Below, piece by piece: positions 25,539-34,262 of a stretch of 47,900 nucleotides of DNA. The stretch is from Roseofilum halophilum BLCC-M91 (GTDB taxonomy: Bacteria > Cyanobacteriota > Cyanobacteriia > Cyanobacteriales > Desertifilaceae). Under the pieces are notes generated by a model. That model ran no database searches. It worked only from the letters and a program-made list of their open reading frames with translations, and had not been told where the DNA came from. Made by a program: the position numbers and the translations under genes. The stretch is from NCBI RefSeq assembly GCF_030068445.1, contig NZ_JAQPOK010000086.1, forward strand, positions 1 to 47,900, in the 5' to 3' direction. The first letter of the stretch is position 1. The number at the start of each line of letters is the position of its first letter.

Positions 25539-26402
25539 ATGAATATTAAACAAAAAATTGCTCAAATACTTCTCCAAACTTTAAACAAAGTAATGGGTGA
25601 TGACCAAGCCTTAGAGTTGATGAAATATTGGCTACGTCGTTTGCCGACTAAGTATGCCTTTCCAATTACTTGGGTGTGTCTAAATGAGTTTACCTTGGAC
25701 AGTACATCAGAGTCGAAATGGGAGTCTGGAGTCCTGCGTGATTTTCCTAATGTACAAGTCAATGTCAACCCCAAATGTCTGGGAAGTCGTTTTTTTTCGC
25801 TATGTGGGTATTTTGAAGATGATTTAACTCAAAAAATACTAAATTCTAATTATAGTGGATTGCTGGTTGATATTGGAGCAAATTTTGGTTATTATTCAAT
25901 TTTGTGGTTACAAAAAAATAATAGCCGTGTAATTGCAGTAGAACCAGTTACAGAGTATATTGAGTTACTGGAACAGAATTTAAGTCCTTATGAATCTAGA
26001 TATAAAATCTTCAAGGGTTGTGTAGGAGATTATCAGGGAAAGGCGTTGCTAGATACTTGTGGAGATCCGACCATGGTGAGTCGGGTTGTACCTGATGATG
26101 GATCGGGAAAGATGCGAGAAGTTCCGATGATCGCGCTGACCCCACTCCTGGAAAAGTATAATGAAGATCGCATAGAAGTTTTAAAAGTAGATGCTGAAGG
26201 TTACGATGTAAAAATTCTTAATAACTGTAAACCCTTATTTGAGGCAAAGAAAATTAAGACTGTTTTTTGGGAAAGCGCAGCCGGTTCAGAATATTTAGGT
26301 AATGTGGAAGCAGAGAAAGAAATAATCCTATTTCTGGAACGTCTTGGATACCGTCGAATTATGTCTGGAGGCATAGTAGGATATGAACTTCCAGCAGCTT
26401 AA
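25539..26402 (+). CDS. FkbM family methyltransferase
   Basis: This 287-residue protein has a C-terminal FkbM methyltransferase domain. GLLVDIGANFGYYSILWL near 107-124 is the SAM loop, followed by RVIAVEPVTEYIELLEQNL and IEVLKVDAEGYDVKIL near 205-220. FkbM proteins are O-methyltransferases, many acting on sugar hydroxyls. The last 20 bases overlap the start of the next glycosyltransferase gene, indicating translational coupling. The ATG at 25539 has little Shine-Dalgarno character. A sugar O-methylation role in the polysaccharide is inferred from context. Confidence 0.85.
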   Translation: MNIKQKIAQILLQTLNKVMGDDQALELMKYWLRRLPTKYAFPITWVCLNEFTLDSTSESKWESGVLRDFPNVQVNVNPKCLGSRFFSLCGYFEDDLTQKILNSNYSGLLVDIGANFGYYSILWLQKNNSRVIAVEPVTEYIELLEQNLSPYESRYKIFKGCVGDYQGKALLDTCGDPTMVSRVVPDDGSGKMREVPMIALTPLLEKYNEDRIEVLKVDAEGYDVKILNNCKPLFEAKKIKTVFWESAAGSEYLGNVEAEKEIILFLERLGYRRIMSGGIVGYELPAA

Positions 26403-27645
26403 GGAAGAGGATAATCAAATAAGCAAATCTCTTAACATCCTGATGGTCAGTCATATGCCTTGGGATCGAAATTTGGGTGGGCCCAGAGTACAAATTGAGT
26501 TAGCTGATGAATTTAAACTCTTAGGTCACCAAGTCGAATTTTTTGGATATAATGATGCTTTTCCCGATCGACAATCATCAAGATTATCTCGGTTAACTCA
26601 ACCTTCTTTTGCCCTGAAAGCAAGGAATTTTATCAAGGATAATTCTCATCGATTTGATATGATTGATGCCCACCAAGGCAATATTCCTTTTTCTAAAGAG
26701 GAATTAGGTTTTAAAGGAGCATTGGTTGTTCGTTCAGCAGGCTTATACCCTTTACTAGAAGAATATTTGAAGTTGGAAAAAGTAAAATGGCCGCAACAAA
26801 ACAAAAAAAGAACATTAATAGACTCTCTTCGTCATTCCTGGCATCAAATTAAACGCCGAAAAGAGCGTCCTTATTATTGGAAGAGTTTAGAAGTTAGCGA
26901 TCTTATTTTATTGCCTAATTCAGATGAGTTAGCATATGCAGATGAGCATCTTGGTTTAGGTAACAAAAGTGTATTTTTTCCCCATGGGCTGTCCCGGAAA
27001 AGACAGCAAGCTTTTGCTGAGGCGATCGCTCCTGCTCTCATTAGACAATCTAGACACACCGTTGCCTTCATTGGATATTGGTGTCTACGCAAAGGAGCGG
27101 GTGACTGGGCAGAAATAATTCAACGTACCCGATCGCAAGTTCCAGAGGTAAAATTTCTATTTCTGGGAACTGGCCTCAGTTCTGAGCAGATCCTGGAAGA
27201 TCTCAATTTACAAGCTAGTGAAGGACTGGAAATTGTCCCTAGTTATGAGAGCGATCGCCTTCCAGGACTGCTTTCAGAAGTCACATTGGGGGCTTTTCCT
27301 AGTTATATGGAAGGCTTTGGGTTGGGAGTTCTCGAAAAGTTAGCCTCTGGATTACCAATCGTAGCTTATGATATTCCCGGGCCACGAGAAATGTTACGTC
27401 CAGTAGACAAAACGTTAATGGTTCCTGTGGGTGATGTGGAGGGATTTTCCAATCGGTTAATCCAATTGTTAAAACTAGAGGAAAGTCAATATACTCAGCT
27501 TTCTCGCAGTTGTATTCAAGTAGCCCAAACATTTGATTGGCATGAAATAGCTAAAAAACATATAGAAGCTTATGGTAAAACTCTGATTTCAACCCAGAAA
27601 CACAAGAAAAAAAATATTAATCAATCACAAACAGATTATGAATAA
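26383..27645 (+). CDS. Family 4 glycosyltransferase
   Basis: This 420-residue GT-B protein has the N-terminal NILMVSHMPWDRNLGGPRVQ, a glycine-rich acceptor loop. The C-terminal half holds FIGYWCLRKGAGDWAEII and EGFGLGVLEKLASGLPIVAY, the nucleotide-sugar phosphate-binding motif. It overlaps the FkbM gene by 20 bases and the next gene by 8 bases (ATGAATAA), so it sits inside a coupled operon. The C-terminal tail is Lys/Asn-rich. Sugar specificity cannot be read from the sequence. Confidence 0.88.
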   Translation: MNFQQLKEEDNQISKSLNILMVSHMPWDRNLGGPRVQIELADEFKLLGHQVEFFGYNDAFPDRQSSRLSRLTQPSFALKARNFIKDNSHRFDMIDAHQGNIPFSKEELGFKGALVVRSAGLYPLLEEYLKLEKVKWPQQNKKRTLIDSLRHSWHQIKRRKERPYYWKSLEVSDLILLPNSDELAYADEHLGLGNKSVFFPHGLSRKRQQAFAEAIAPALIRQSRHTVAFIGYWCLRKGAGDWAEIIQRTRSQVPEVKFLFLGTGLSSEQILEDLNLQASEGLEIVPSYESDRLPGLLSEVTLGAFPSYMEGFGLGVLEKLASGLPIVAYDIPGPREMLRPVDKTLMVPVGDVEGFSNRLIQLLKLEESQYTQLSRSCIQVAQTFDWHEIAKKHIEAYGKTLISTQKHKKKNINQSQTDYE

Positions 27646-28579
27646 AGTTATAAATTTTGGTTATTATACAGTGGGAATTTTATTGGAGTTTTTCCAATAC
27701 ATTTGGAGTCAAATACAGCTACGGTTGTTTTACCAGAAATGGAGAGTGACTAATTTTTTATCTGATTATGATTTTGTGAACCTTGAAAAACCCAAGTTAT
27801 TGGTTGCTATAACTCATGTGACTTCTACGGAGGAATCTAAATGTGCAGAGAAAGGTAAAGAAAAAACAGATAAACTGACTCAAACCATAGAAGGAATATT
27901 CAGAAGTTTTTCTGGTTGTGAATTAAAAATTCTGATCAATACTATTACCGATCGACATATTACTCAATTTCTTCCAGATTACCAAAAAAACAAGATTGAA
28001 GTTATTGAGCAAGTAGAGATAGATCCCATGCTGGTGGGATTTAGATCTCAGGATGAATTTATTAAGAGAGAAGAGCAATTTGATTGGTTTTTATATCTGG
28101 AAGATGATATTATTATCTATGATAGTACTTTTCTCAATAAAATACAATGCTTTAATGCCAATAGTGGTAGTCTTAAAAAGATTTTGCTTCCCCACAGATA
28201 TGAAATGCTAGAAGGCAAGAAAACTTATATTGATTTTAGTTACGATCCATCGGACAACACTGCTTTTATGAACTGGAATAAGTTGTCAATTCTGGAAATA
28301 GGAGAATTGAAGTTCTGTGAATTTGGAAATCCCCATGCCGGTTTGTACTGTTTGTCTAAGGAGCAGCTTAAGATCTGGAGAAAATCTGGTCGTTTTTGGA
28401 AAGAAAAAGATATAATGGTAGGGCCATTAGAAAGTGCTGCAACTTGTTGCTTGTTTGAATGTTTTTCGTTATATAAACCCCATCCTTGTAATCTACAATT
28501 TCTTGAAGTGCAGCACTGGGATACAAAATATTCTCTGGCCATGAAAACTTTAAGTTGGAAAAGTGATACTAGAGGATAA
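27638..28579 (+). CDS. Putative GT-A-fold glycosyltransferase, unrecognised family
   Basis: I do not recognise this 313-residue protein as any common family. It has an N-terminal hydrophobic segment (5-25), a strand KPKLLVAITHVTS, and FDWFLYLEDDIIIYD near 150-164, which looks like the DXD metal-binding motif of GT-A enzymes. A later region reads GNPHAGLYCLSKEQLKIW and VGPLESAATC, reminiscent of acceptor loops. The start overlaps the preceding GT4 gene by 8 bases. It sits between glycosyltransferases in the same operon. A membrane-associated transferase is the best guess. Confidence 0.6.
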   Translation: MNKVINFGYYTVGILLEFFQYIWSQIQLRLFYQKWRVTNFLSDYDFVNLEKPKLLVAITHVTSTEESKCAEKGKEKTDKLTQTIEGIFRSFSGCELKILINTITDRHITQFLPDYQKNKIEVIEQVEIDPMLVGFRSQDEFIKREEQFDWFLYLEDDIIIYDSTFLNKIQCFNANSGSLKKILLPHRYEMLEGKKTYIDFSYDPSDNTAFMNWNKLSILEIGELKFCEFGNPHAGLYCLSKEQLKIWRKSGRFWKEKDIMVGPLESAATCCLFECFSLYKPHPCNLQFLEVQHWDTKYSLAMKTLSWKSDTRG

Positions 28580-28596
28580 CTGGGGTTGAGAGTGTA

Positions 28597-29466
28597 ATGT
28601 CTACTGAAGAAGTTAAGATCAGCGTCGCTTTAATTACTCGCAACCGGCCAGACTCACTGGATCGTTGTTTGGCAAGTGTGCGATCGCAGAGTCTCCAACC
28701 CTATGAGATTGTTGTTTCTGATGACTCAGATGATGAATTTATGGAGCCAACCGAGGTGATCGCCAAAACATGGGACTGTCAATATATTCGCGGCCCTCGT
28801 CGCGGTCTACAAGCGAATCGGAACTGTGCCCATGCTGCTTGTACGGGAACACATATTCGGACAATGGATGACGATCATCAATTTCCAGAAGACCACTTCA
28901 AAACCGTTCAAGAAGTAGTAGAGACTGACCCTAGCAGTGTTTGGCTTATTGGAGAATATAGCACTTCCCCAACTGAGTCCTCTCAAATTCAATTGCCTGG
29001 AGAAGTACAACCTCGTGGATTCCGCAAGCCGATTGTTAACTTCGATCGATGCTTTGCGATCAGTGATGGTTCAGCTATTTATCCTAAATCTATCATTGAT
29101 AAACATAAATTTATAGAAAAATATCAGTATGCTGGTGAATTGGAATTTGGCGCTCGTTTACAAGCCTTGGGGTATCGGATTCGGTATTCGCCAAAAACCT
29201 ATGTTATTCATGCTGGTGGGGTTTCTCATAATAGTAAAATAGTGAAAAATAGTTCCTTTATTGGTTCATATTTAACCTATGCTGTTTACCAAAAACACCT
29301 ATGTAAATCTCTGGAATGTCTTAGTTATTTCTTCAGTTTATCTGTAATTGGGTCGTTTAAACGAGAGCAAGATAATTTTAATATTTGGGATTTTTGGACA
29401 ACTTTGAAAGAAGGACAATATTATGGGGAGCTATTTCGATTAAAAAAATACGATCGGATAATTTAG
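28597..29466 (+). CDS. Family 2 glycosyltransferase
   Basis: This 289-residue GT2 protein starts with KISVALITRNRPDSLDRCLA, then EIVVSDDSDDE, GLQANRNCAHAACTGTHI and RTMDDDHQFPEDHF, where DDD is the metal-binding motif. The segment YAGELEFGARLQALGYRIRY (about 178-197) is the acceptor/base region. It lies 17 bases downstream of the previous gene. There is no transmembrane segment, so it is probably a cytosolic enzyme acting on a lipid-linked glycan. Sugar specificity is unknown. Confidence 0.87.
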   Translation: MSTEEVKISVALITRNRPDSLDRCLASVRSQSLQPYEIVVSDDSDDEFMEPTEVIAKTWDCQYIRGPRRGLQANRNCAHAACTGTHIRTMDDDHQFPEDHFKTVQEVVETDPSSVWLIGEYSTSPTESSQIQLPGEVQPRGFRKPIVNFDRCFAISDGSAIYPKSIIDKHKFIEKYQYAGELEFGARLQALGYRIRYSPKTYVIHAGGVSHNSKIVKNSSFIGSYLTYAVYQKHLCKSLECLSYFFSLSVIGSFKREQDNFNIWDFWTTLKEGQYYGELFRLKKYDRII

Positions 29467-29515
29467 GGCAACATACCAATGAATCTATGCCTGTTCTCAG
29501 AACTAATGAAAAAGA

Positions 29516-30514
29516 ATGAAAAAGTCACCCTTAGTTAGTATTATTATCCCTACCTATAATTATGGTCTATTTATTAGTGAAGCTATTGATAGTGTTTTCT
29601 CATCGAGTCTCTCTAAAGAAGAATTAGAAATTATTGTAGTCGATGATGGGTCAACTGATGATACGGCAGATAGAATCAGAGCTTACCAAAACGATCTCAT
29701 CTATATCCAGCAAAATAATAGTGGTAAAGCAAAAGCCACTAAGGTAGGTATCGATCGCGCCACGGGAAAATATCTGTTTAACTTAGATGCTGACGATTTA
29801 TTTCTACCCGAAAAACTGGAAAAAGTAGTGAATTGCTTTGAATCGGATCGCGATCTTGTCCATGTTTCCCATCCTGCCATTTACTGGGATGTTAATAACG
29901 ACAAAAAAGAAATTGAGCCAATTCCAGACTGGATAAAAAATACAAAACTGAGTGGTAAAGAGGTGCTAAGATATTTCTACCGGCATCAAATCTTGTTTGG
30001 TGGAGGGTCAACCTTTGCCACTCGTACCGAAATTGCGAAACAAATGCCGATTCCTCGGTCTGTGGATATGTATATTGATGAACATTTAGTTCTGTTTGCT
30101 CTTGAGGATAAATATTGCTATTTCATTAATGAACCTCTTTCTGTTTGGCGGATTCATGGACATAATTTTTCTGTTGGCAAATCGCAATCTGAAAAGGCGA
30201 TCGCCAAACTCAAACGGAGTCAATTGAGTATGGAGGCTGTATTGCAGACGTTAGAAGCAGAAGCTTTCGATCCAGAAATCGTTGCCCTGTATACCTTGAA
30301 AACGAAAGTGTCAATCGCCTCTATTAAAGAACAGCTTGGAGAAAAGACGGTTAATGATACTATAGATATATGGAAATATCTATGGCAAAACTTTAGCCGA
30401 GATCCACAGATGTGGAAACTGATGCAAACTTATAATGTTCTGAATCGGACTTTACCAACCCCGATGATTAATGGACTGAGAAACCTAAAATCTAAACTTT
30501 CGCGTCATGGATAA
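29516..30514 (+). CDS. Family 2 glycosyltransferase
   Basis: This 332-residue protein begins PLVSIIIPTYNYGLFISEAI with EIIVVDDGSTDDT and the metal-binding NLDADDLFLPEK (near 95), canonical GT2 signatures. Acceptor-side motifs include DMYIDEHLVLFALED. The C-terminal 80 residues are helical and charged without a membrane segment. The start is ATG 29516; an out-of-frame ATG at 29506 is ignored. Its stop overlaps the start of the next gene by 8 bases. Confidence 0.87.
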   Translation: MKKSPLVSIIIPTYNYGLFISEAIDSVFSSSLSKEELEIIVVDDGSTDDTADRIRAYQNDLIYIQQNNSGKAKATKVGIDRATGKYLFNLDADDLFLPEKLEKVVNCFESDRDLVHVSHPAIYWDVNNDKKEIEPIPDWIKNTKLSGKEVLRYFYRHQILFGGGSTFATRTEIAKQMPIPRSVDMYIDEHLVLFALEDKYCYFINEPLSVWRIHGHNFSVGKSQSEKAIAKLKRSQLSMEAVLQTLEAEAFDPEIVALYTLKTKVSIASIKEQLGEKTVNDTIDIWKYLWQNFSRDPQMWKLMQTYNVLNRTLPTPMINGLRNLKSKLSRHG

Positions 30515-31625
30515 TCAGAGCGATCGCCAAAACCACCACATCATAATACTACTTGGCCAGCAACAAGCCATGGCTGATGGCGTGTTTGACTATACAGAAA
30601 AACTAGAGCAAACTTTGCTGCAAAGAGGGGTTGAGTGCGATCGCATCTCCATGCAGTGGCAAGAATGGGGATGGTTCAAAGCACTGCAATGGCTGTGGAC
30701 AGAAAGTGAACAATGGCGCGATCGCTGGGTGATTGCCCAATTTACCACATCGGCTTGGTCAACCTTAGCATTACCCGTCATGTTTGTGGTTGTGGTGAGA
30801 TTGCTCAAAATCAGAAGAGTGAAAACCGCAATCATGTTTCATGAAGTTCAAGGGTATCCTGGAGAACAGCTCAAATACAAAATCCGGCGATCGGTACAAC
30901 TATGGACAATTCGCACAGCCATGAAATTAGCCGATCACTCGATTTTTAATGTCAAACTAGAGCAATTAACCTGGCTCCCCATTGCCTCATCTCCAGCAAC
31001 ATTTATTCCCGTGGGTTCCAATATGCCGGAACCAGACTTAATGGCAGTCAAGTCCAAGAAAGCACCTTCTCAAAGGGAGACCAAGACGGTGGCGGTATTT
31101 GGGATGACCAGTGTAGAAATTACTCGAGATGAAGTAGAGGCGATCGCCTCGGCAATATCCCAAACCGCTAAACACATTGACTCATTGCGTCTCGTTACTT
31201 TAGGAAGAGGCTCAAAAGATGCTGAAACAGACCTTAGAGAATCCCTAAAAGAAGCTAACGTGGAAATTTCTGTGTTAGGGTTACTAGATCCAGAAAAAAT
31301 TACTCAAGCTCTGATGGGAGCAGACGTGATGTTATTTGTACGGGGGGAAATTTGCTCTCGGAAAACAACCGCGATCGCCGCGATCGCCTGCGGAATTCCC
31401 ATTGTTGCTTATGAAGGTAAAGAAACGGCTCATCCGATCCCAGAAGCTGGAGTGCTTCTGGTTCCCCAGGGGGACTATGAAGCTCTGGCTGAGAACTTAA
31501 TCCGAGTCCTCAAAGACGACCAACTCTGGTTAGATCTTCACCACCGTAATATAGAAGCTTATCAGAAGTACTTCTCGTGGGATATGATTGCAAAACGCTT
31601 TATTGAAGAACTCACCAATGAGTGA
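30507..31625 (+). CDS. GT-B fold glycosyltransferase (GT4-like)
   Basis: This 372-residue protein shows GT-B features: LLGQQQAMADGVFDYTEKLE at the N-terminus, VAVFGMTSVEITRDE at the start of the donor domain (about 190), and a C-terminal SRKTTAIAAIACGIPIVAYE in place of the usual E-x7-E motif. The canonical first Glu of that motif is replaced here by GEICSRK, so the donor pocket is somewhat divergent. It overlaps both neighbours by 8 bases. Several HIP1 sites lie within it, unlike the genes downstream. Activity is likely but specificity is unknown. Confidence 0.8.
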   Translation: MDNQSDRQNHHIIILLGQQQAMADGVFDYTEKLEQTLLQRGVECDRISMQWQEWGWFKALQWLWTESEQWRDRWVIAQFTTSAWSTLALPVMFVVVVRLLKIRRVKTAIMFHEVQGYPGEQLKYKIRRSVQLWTIRTAMKLADHSIFNVKLEQLTWLPIASSPATFIPVGSNMPEPDLMAVKSKKAPSQRETKTVAVFGMTSVEITRDEVEAIASAISQTAKHIDSLRLVTLGRGSKDAETDLRESLKEANVEISVLGLLDPEKITQALMGADVMLFVRGEICSRKTTAIAAIACGIPIVAYEGKETAHPIPEAGVLLVPQGDYEALAENLIRVLKDDQLWLDLHHRNIEAYQKYFSWDMIAKRFIEELTNE

Positions 31626-32847
31626 ACGTAAATATCGTCTCCTTCTAGTTTCCTCTCAACCGATCCAAAATCCAGCTTCTCTCAGGTTGATGGCGAAACA
31701 TCCCAAGCTAGAAATATTGGTAGCTTACTGTAGTCTACCTAACGACAGCAAAATCCAAGCCAGCTCCCTAAAGCAGAATCCCGAATATCTGACCAAAGTG
31801 CTGTTTGATATTCCTTTGCTGGAAGGATACCCTTGGTCTTATGTTCCCAATCGCTCCCCAGTCCCTAGCTTAAATAAAACCTTTGGTTTAATCAATCCAG
31901 GTTTAATTAAGTTGGTGCAAAAATGTGACGTTTGTCTAGTTTATGGTTATGCTTATATCAGCTTTTGGTTGGCGATCGCGGCTGCTAAAATAGCCAGAAA
32001 ACCCTTGCTCCTATCCACAGATGCAACCTATCTCGATCCCCCAGATGGAATAGGGGGAAATTGGAAAATTCCGATTAAGAAAAAAGCCCTCCCCTACCTC
32101 TATAATCACATCGCTGATGCTGTACTCGTCCTTTCCAGTGCATCTAAAACCTTCACCCACTCTCTGGGAGTGCCAGAGTCTCGGATTTTCTTAACTCCCT
32201 ATGTAGTCGATAACGATTATATTGCTGAAATCGCTAAACAAACTTCACGCCAACAAGTTCGAGCAGAATTAGATATTCCAGAAGATGCAGTCATAGCTGT
32301 CTTTTGCGCCAAATTTATTCCTCGAAAACGACCCCAGGATGTGATAGAAGCCTTTGCTAAAGCCAATGTCCCCAACACTTATCTAGTAATGATTGGAGAT
32401 GGCCCTCTCAAAGCCGATCTTACCTCTCAAGCACAGCACTTGGGTATTGAATCCAAAATCCGGTTTACAGGCTTGGTTCAGTATTCTCGACTGCCATCCC
32501 TATATGCCTCCAGTAATGTGTTAGCATTCTCCTCAGAATACGAACCCTATGGATTGCCTGTCAATGAAGCCATGATTTGTGGTATTCCTGTCGTCGTTAG
32601 CGATCGCATTGGTGCAGGATACGATCTGGTCGAAGAAGGTGTAACCGGTTTTACTTATCCTTGTGGTAATATTGATGCTCTTGCTACCCTTTTCCAAACC
32701 TTACTCGGAAACCCCAAACAGCTCCAAATCATGGGAAAAGCCGCCAGAGAAAGAATTAGAACTTGGTCTCCTCAACAGCATGTTGAGAGTTTAGTAAAAG
32801 CTGTAGAAGCAGTTGTTGTACCGCCTTCACTTCCTTTCAATCGATGA
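31618..32847 (+). CDS. Family 4 glycosyltransferase
   Basis: This 409-residue GT4 enzyme has KYRLLLVSSQPIQNPASLRL at the N-terminus, then AVFCAKFIPRKRPQDVIEAF, and the donor-site motif YEPYGLPVNEAMICGIPVVV near 305-325 with the two conserved glutamates. The ATG at 31618 overlaps the previous stop (ATGAGTGA). An earlier in-frame start at 31588 would add ten residues inside the upstream gene and is less likely. It overlaps the next gene by ATGA, implying coupled translation. Confidence 0.9.
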   Translation: MSERKYRLLLVSSQPIQNPASLRLMAKHPKLEILVAYCSLPNDSKIQASSLKQNPEYLTKVLFDIPLLEGYPWSYVPNRSPVPSLNKTFGLINPGLIKLVQKCDVCLVYGYAYISFWLAIAAAKIARKPLLLSTDATYLDPPDGIGGNWKIPIKKKALPYLYNHIADAVLVLSSASKTFTHSLGVPESRIFLTPYVVDNDYIAEIAKQTSRQQVRAELDIPEDAVIAVFCAKFIPRKRPQDVIEAFAKANVPNTYLVMIGDGPLKADLTSQAQHLGIESKIRFTGLVQYSRLPSLYASSNVLAFSSEYEPYGLPVNEAMICGIPVVVSDRIGAGYDLVEEGVTGFTYPCGNIDALATLFQTLLGNPKQLQIMGKAARERIRTWSPQQHVESLVKAVEAVVVPPSLPFNR

Positions 32848-34262
32848 AACTCCTAATCGCTCTAATTGTTGCCACTGTCATTTCTTATATTTCATGTTTG
32901 GACTGGCGGCGTTCTGTCAAAACCGTTTTCTTCCTAGTTGTTTTTGAAGGTGTATTACGGAAATGGATTCTTCCTCAAGCCAGCGAAATCATATACTTTC
33001 TGAAAGATATGGTCTTATTTGGAGCTTACTTTCAGTATTATATTCTTTCCAAAAGCCAAAATAAATTTCCAAAAGCCAAAACACCCATTATCAACATCTT
33101 GCTATTTTTAGCTTTTTCTTGGTGTTGTTTCCAAGGTCTTAATCCTAGCTTAGGGTCTCCGATAGTAGGAATATGGGGAATTAAAAACTACTTTTTCTAT
33201 ATCCCCTTAATGTGGATGTTACCCAATCTCTTTCGTACAGAAGAAGAACTCTTTACATTTATTAAAACTCAACTTGTCATTTTTATCCCAGTCGGTATTC
33301 TAGGAATTGTACAATTTGTCAGCCCTGCTTCCAGTCCTCTAAATCAATATGCACCAGGATTAGAGCAAGTAGGTGGAGTTGCGAGATTTGGAGTCAGTGG
33401 TGCAGTTAGAATTACAGGAGCTTTTTCTTTCGTTAATACCTATGTTGCTTATCTTCTAGTATGTTGTGGATTTATCATTCCCATCTTAGAAACGGAACAA
33501 TCTCAAAAAGATCGGAATATTTCTATCTTGCAAGCGATTCTACTTATTGCCAACTCTTTCATGACGGGTTCTCGTACTATTATTCTTGCTGGTCTATTAT
33601 TTATTATAGGATATTTTGGACTGAAAATTGTCACACAATTTGCAAAAACCATGCGTTTAATCCAATTGTTTTTACCTCCTATTATTTTGGCTTTCGTTTC
33701 AGCATCAATTGTTTTTGCTGATAAAATAAACACGATATTGGATAGAATACTATTTAGTAAAGATGTGGCTCTTCGTATTAAACTTCTGTTTACAGAACCG
33801 TTTCATAACATTGGAATTAAAGGTTGGGATGGATTTGGATCAGGAGCAACTCATCAAGCTACTGGTGTCCTACGCAGTGTTTTAGGATTACCTGGAGGTG
33901 AACCCATTCCTGTTGGATACGAATCGGAAATGGGTCGCATCTTGTTGGAGATTGGGCCCATAGGTTTTCTCTTATGGTATGGATTAAAACTAGCTATTCT
34001 GATTGCTCTGTTTCAACTCATCTGGAAACTTAAACGACCTTTTTTAAAAAATTTAGCCCTAGCAGCATTTCTAATTCATTTAATTTGGTTTCCCAATCAG
34101 CATGTTTTTCACATCACCTTCTCTGTATACTATGGTTTTTTGAGTGGGTTTCTTTACCTGCTTCCCCAGATAGAAGCATCAGAGCAGTTACAACAACAGC
34201 AACTTTTATATTTATATGACCAAGATGCATATATCCCTAGTTCACCCTACCGGGAATCCTAA
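32844..34262 (+). CDS. O-antigen ligase / polymerase-like membrane protein (Wzy/WaaL-like)
   Basis: This 472-residue protein has about 10-12 transmembrane segments and the O-antigen-ligase-family layout. The largest periplasmic loop, around 320-375, includes GIKGWDGFGSGATHQATGVL and ends in YESEMGRILLEIGPIGFLLW. The motif FMTGSRTIILAGLLFIIGYF lies near 232-250. Such proteins polymerise repeat units (Wzy) or ligate the finished glycan to its acceptor (WaaL). No HIP1 site occurs in this gene. It follows a GT4 gene with a 4-base overlap. Which of the two roles applies cannot be told, but coexistence with Wzm/Wzt is unusual if it is a polymerase. Confidence 0.8.
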   Translation: MKLLIALIVATVISYISCLDWRRSVKTVFFLVVFEGVLRKWILPQASEIIYFLKDMVLFGAYFQYYILSKSQNKFPKAKTPIINILLFLAFSWCCFQGLNPSLGSPIVGIWGIKNYFFYIPLMWMLPNLFRTEEELFTFIKTQLVIFIPVGILGIVQFVSPASSPLNQYAPGLEQVGGVARFGVSGAVRITGAFSFVNTYVAYLLVCCGFIIPILETEQSQKDRNISILQAILLIANSFMTGSRTIILAGLLFIIGYFGLKIVTQFAKTMRLIQLFLPPIILAFVSASIVFADKINTILDRILFSKDVALRIKLLFTEPFHNIGIKGWDGFGSGATHQATGVLRSVLGLPGGEPIPVGYESEMGRILLEIGPIGFLLWYGLKLAILIALFQLIWKLKRPFLKNLALAAFLIHLIWFPNQHVFHITFSVYYGFLSGFLYLLPQIEASEQLQQQQLLYLYDQDAYIPSSPYRES

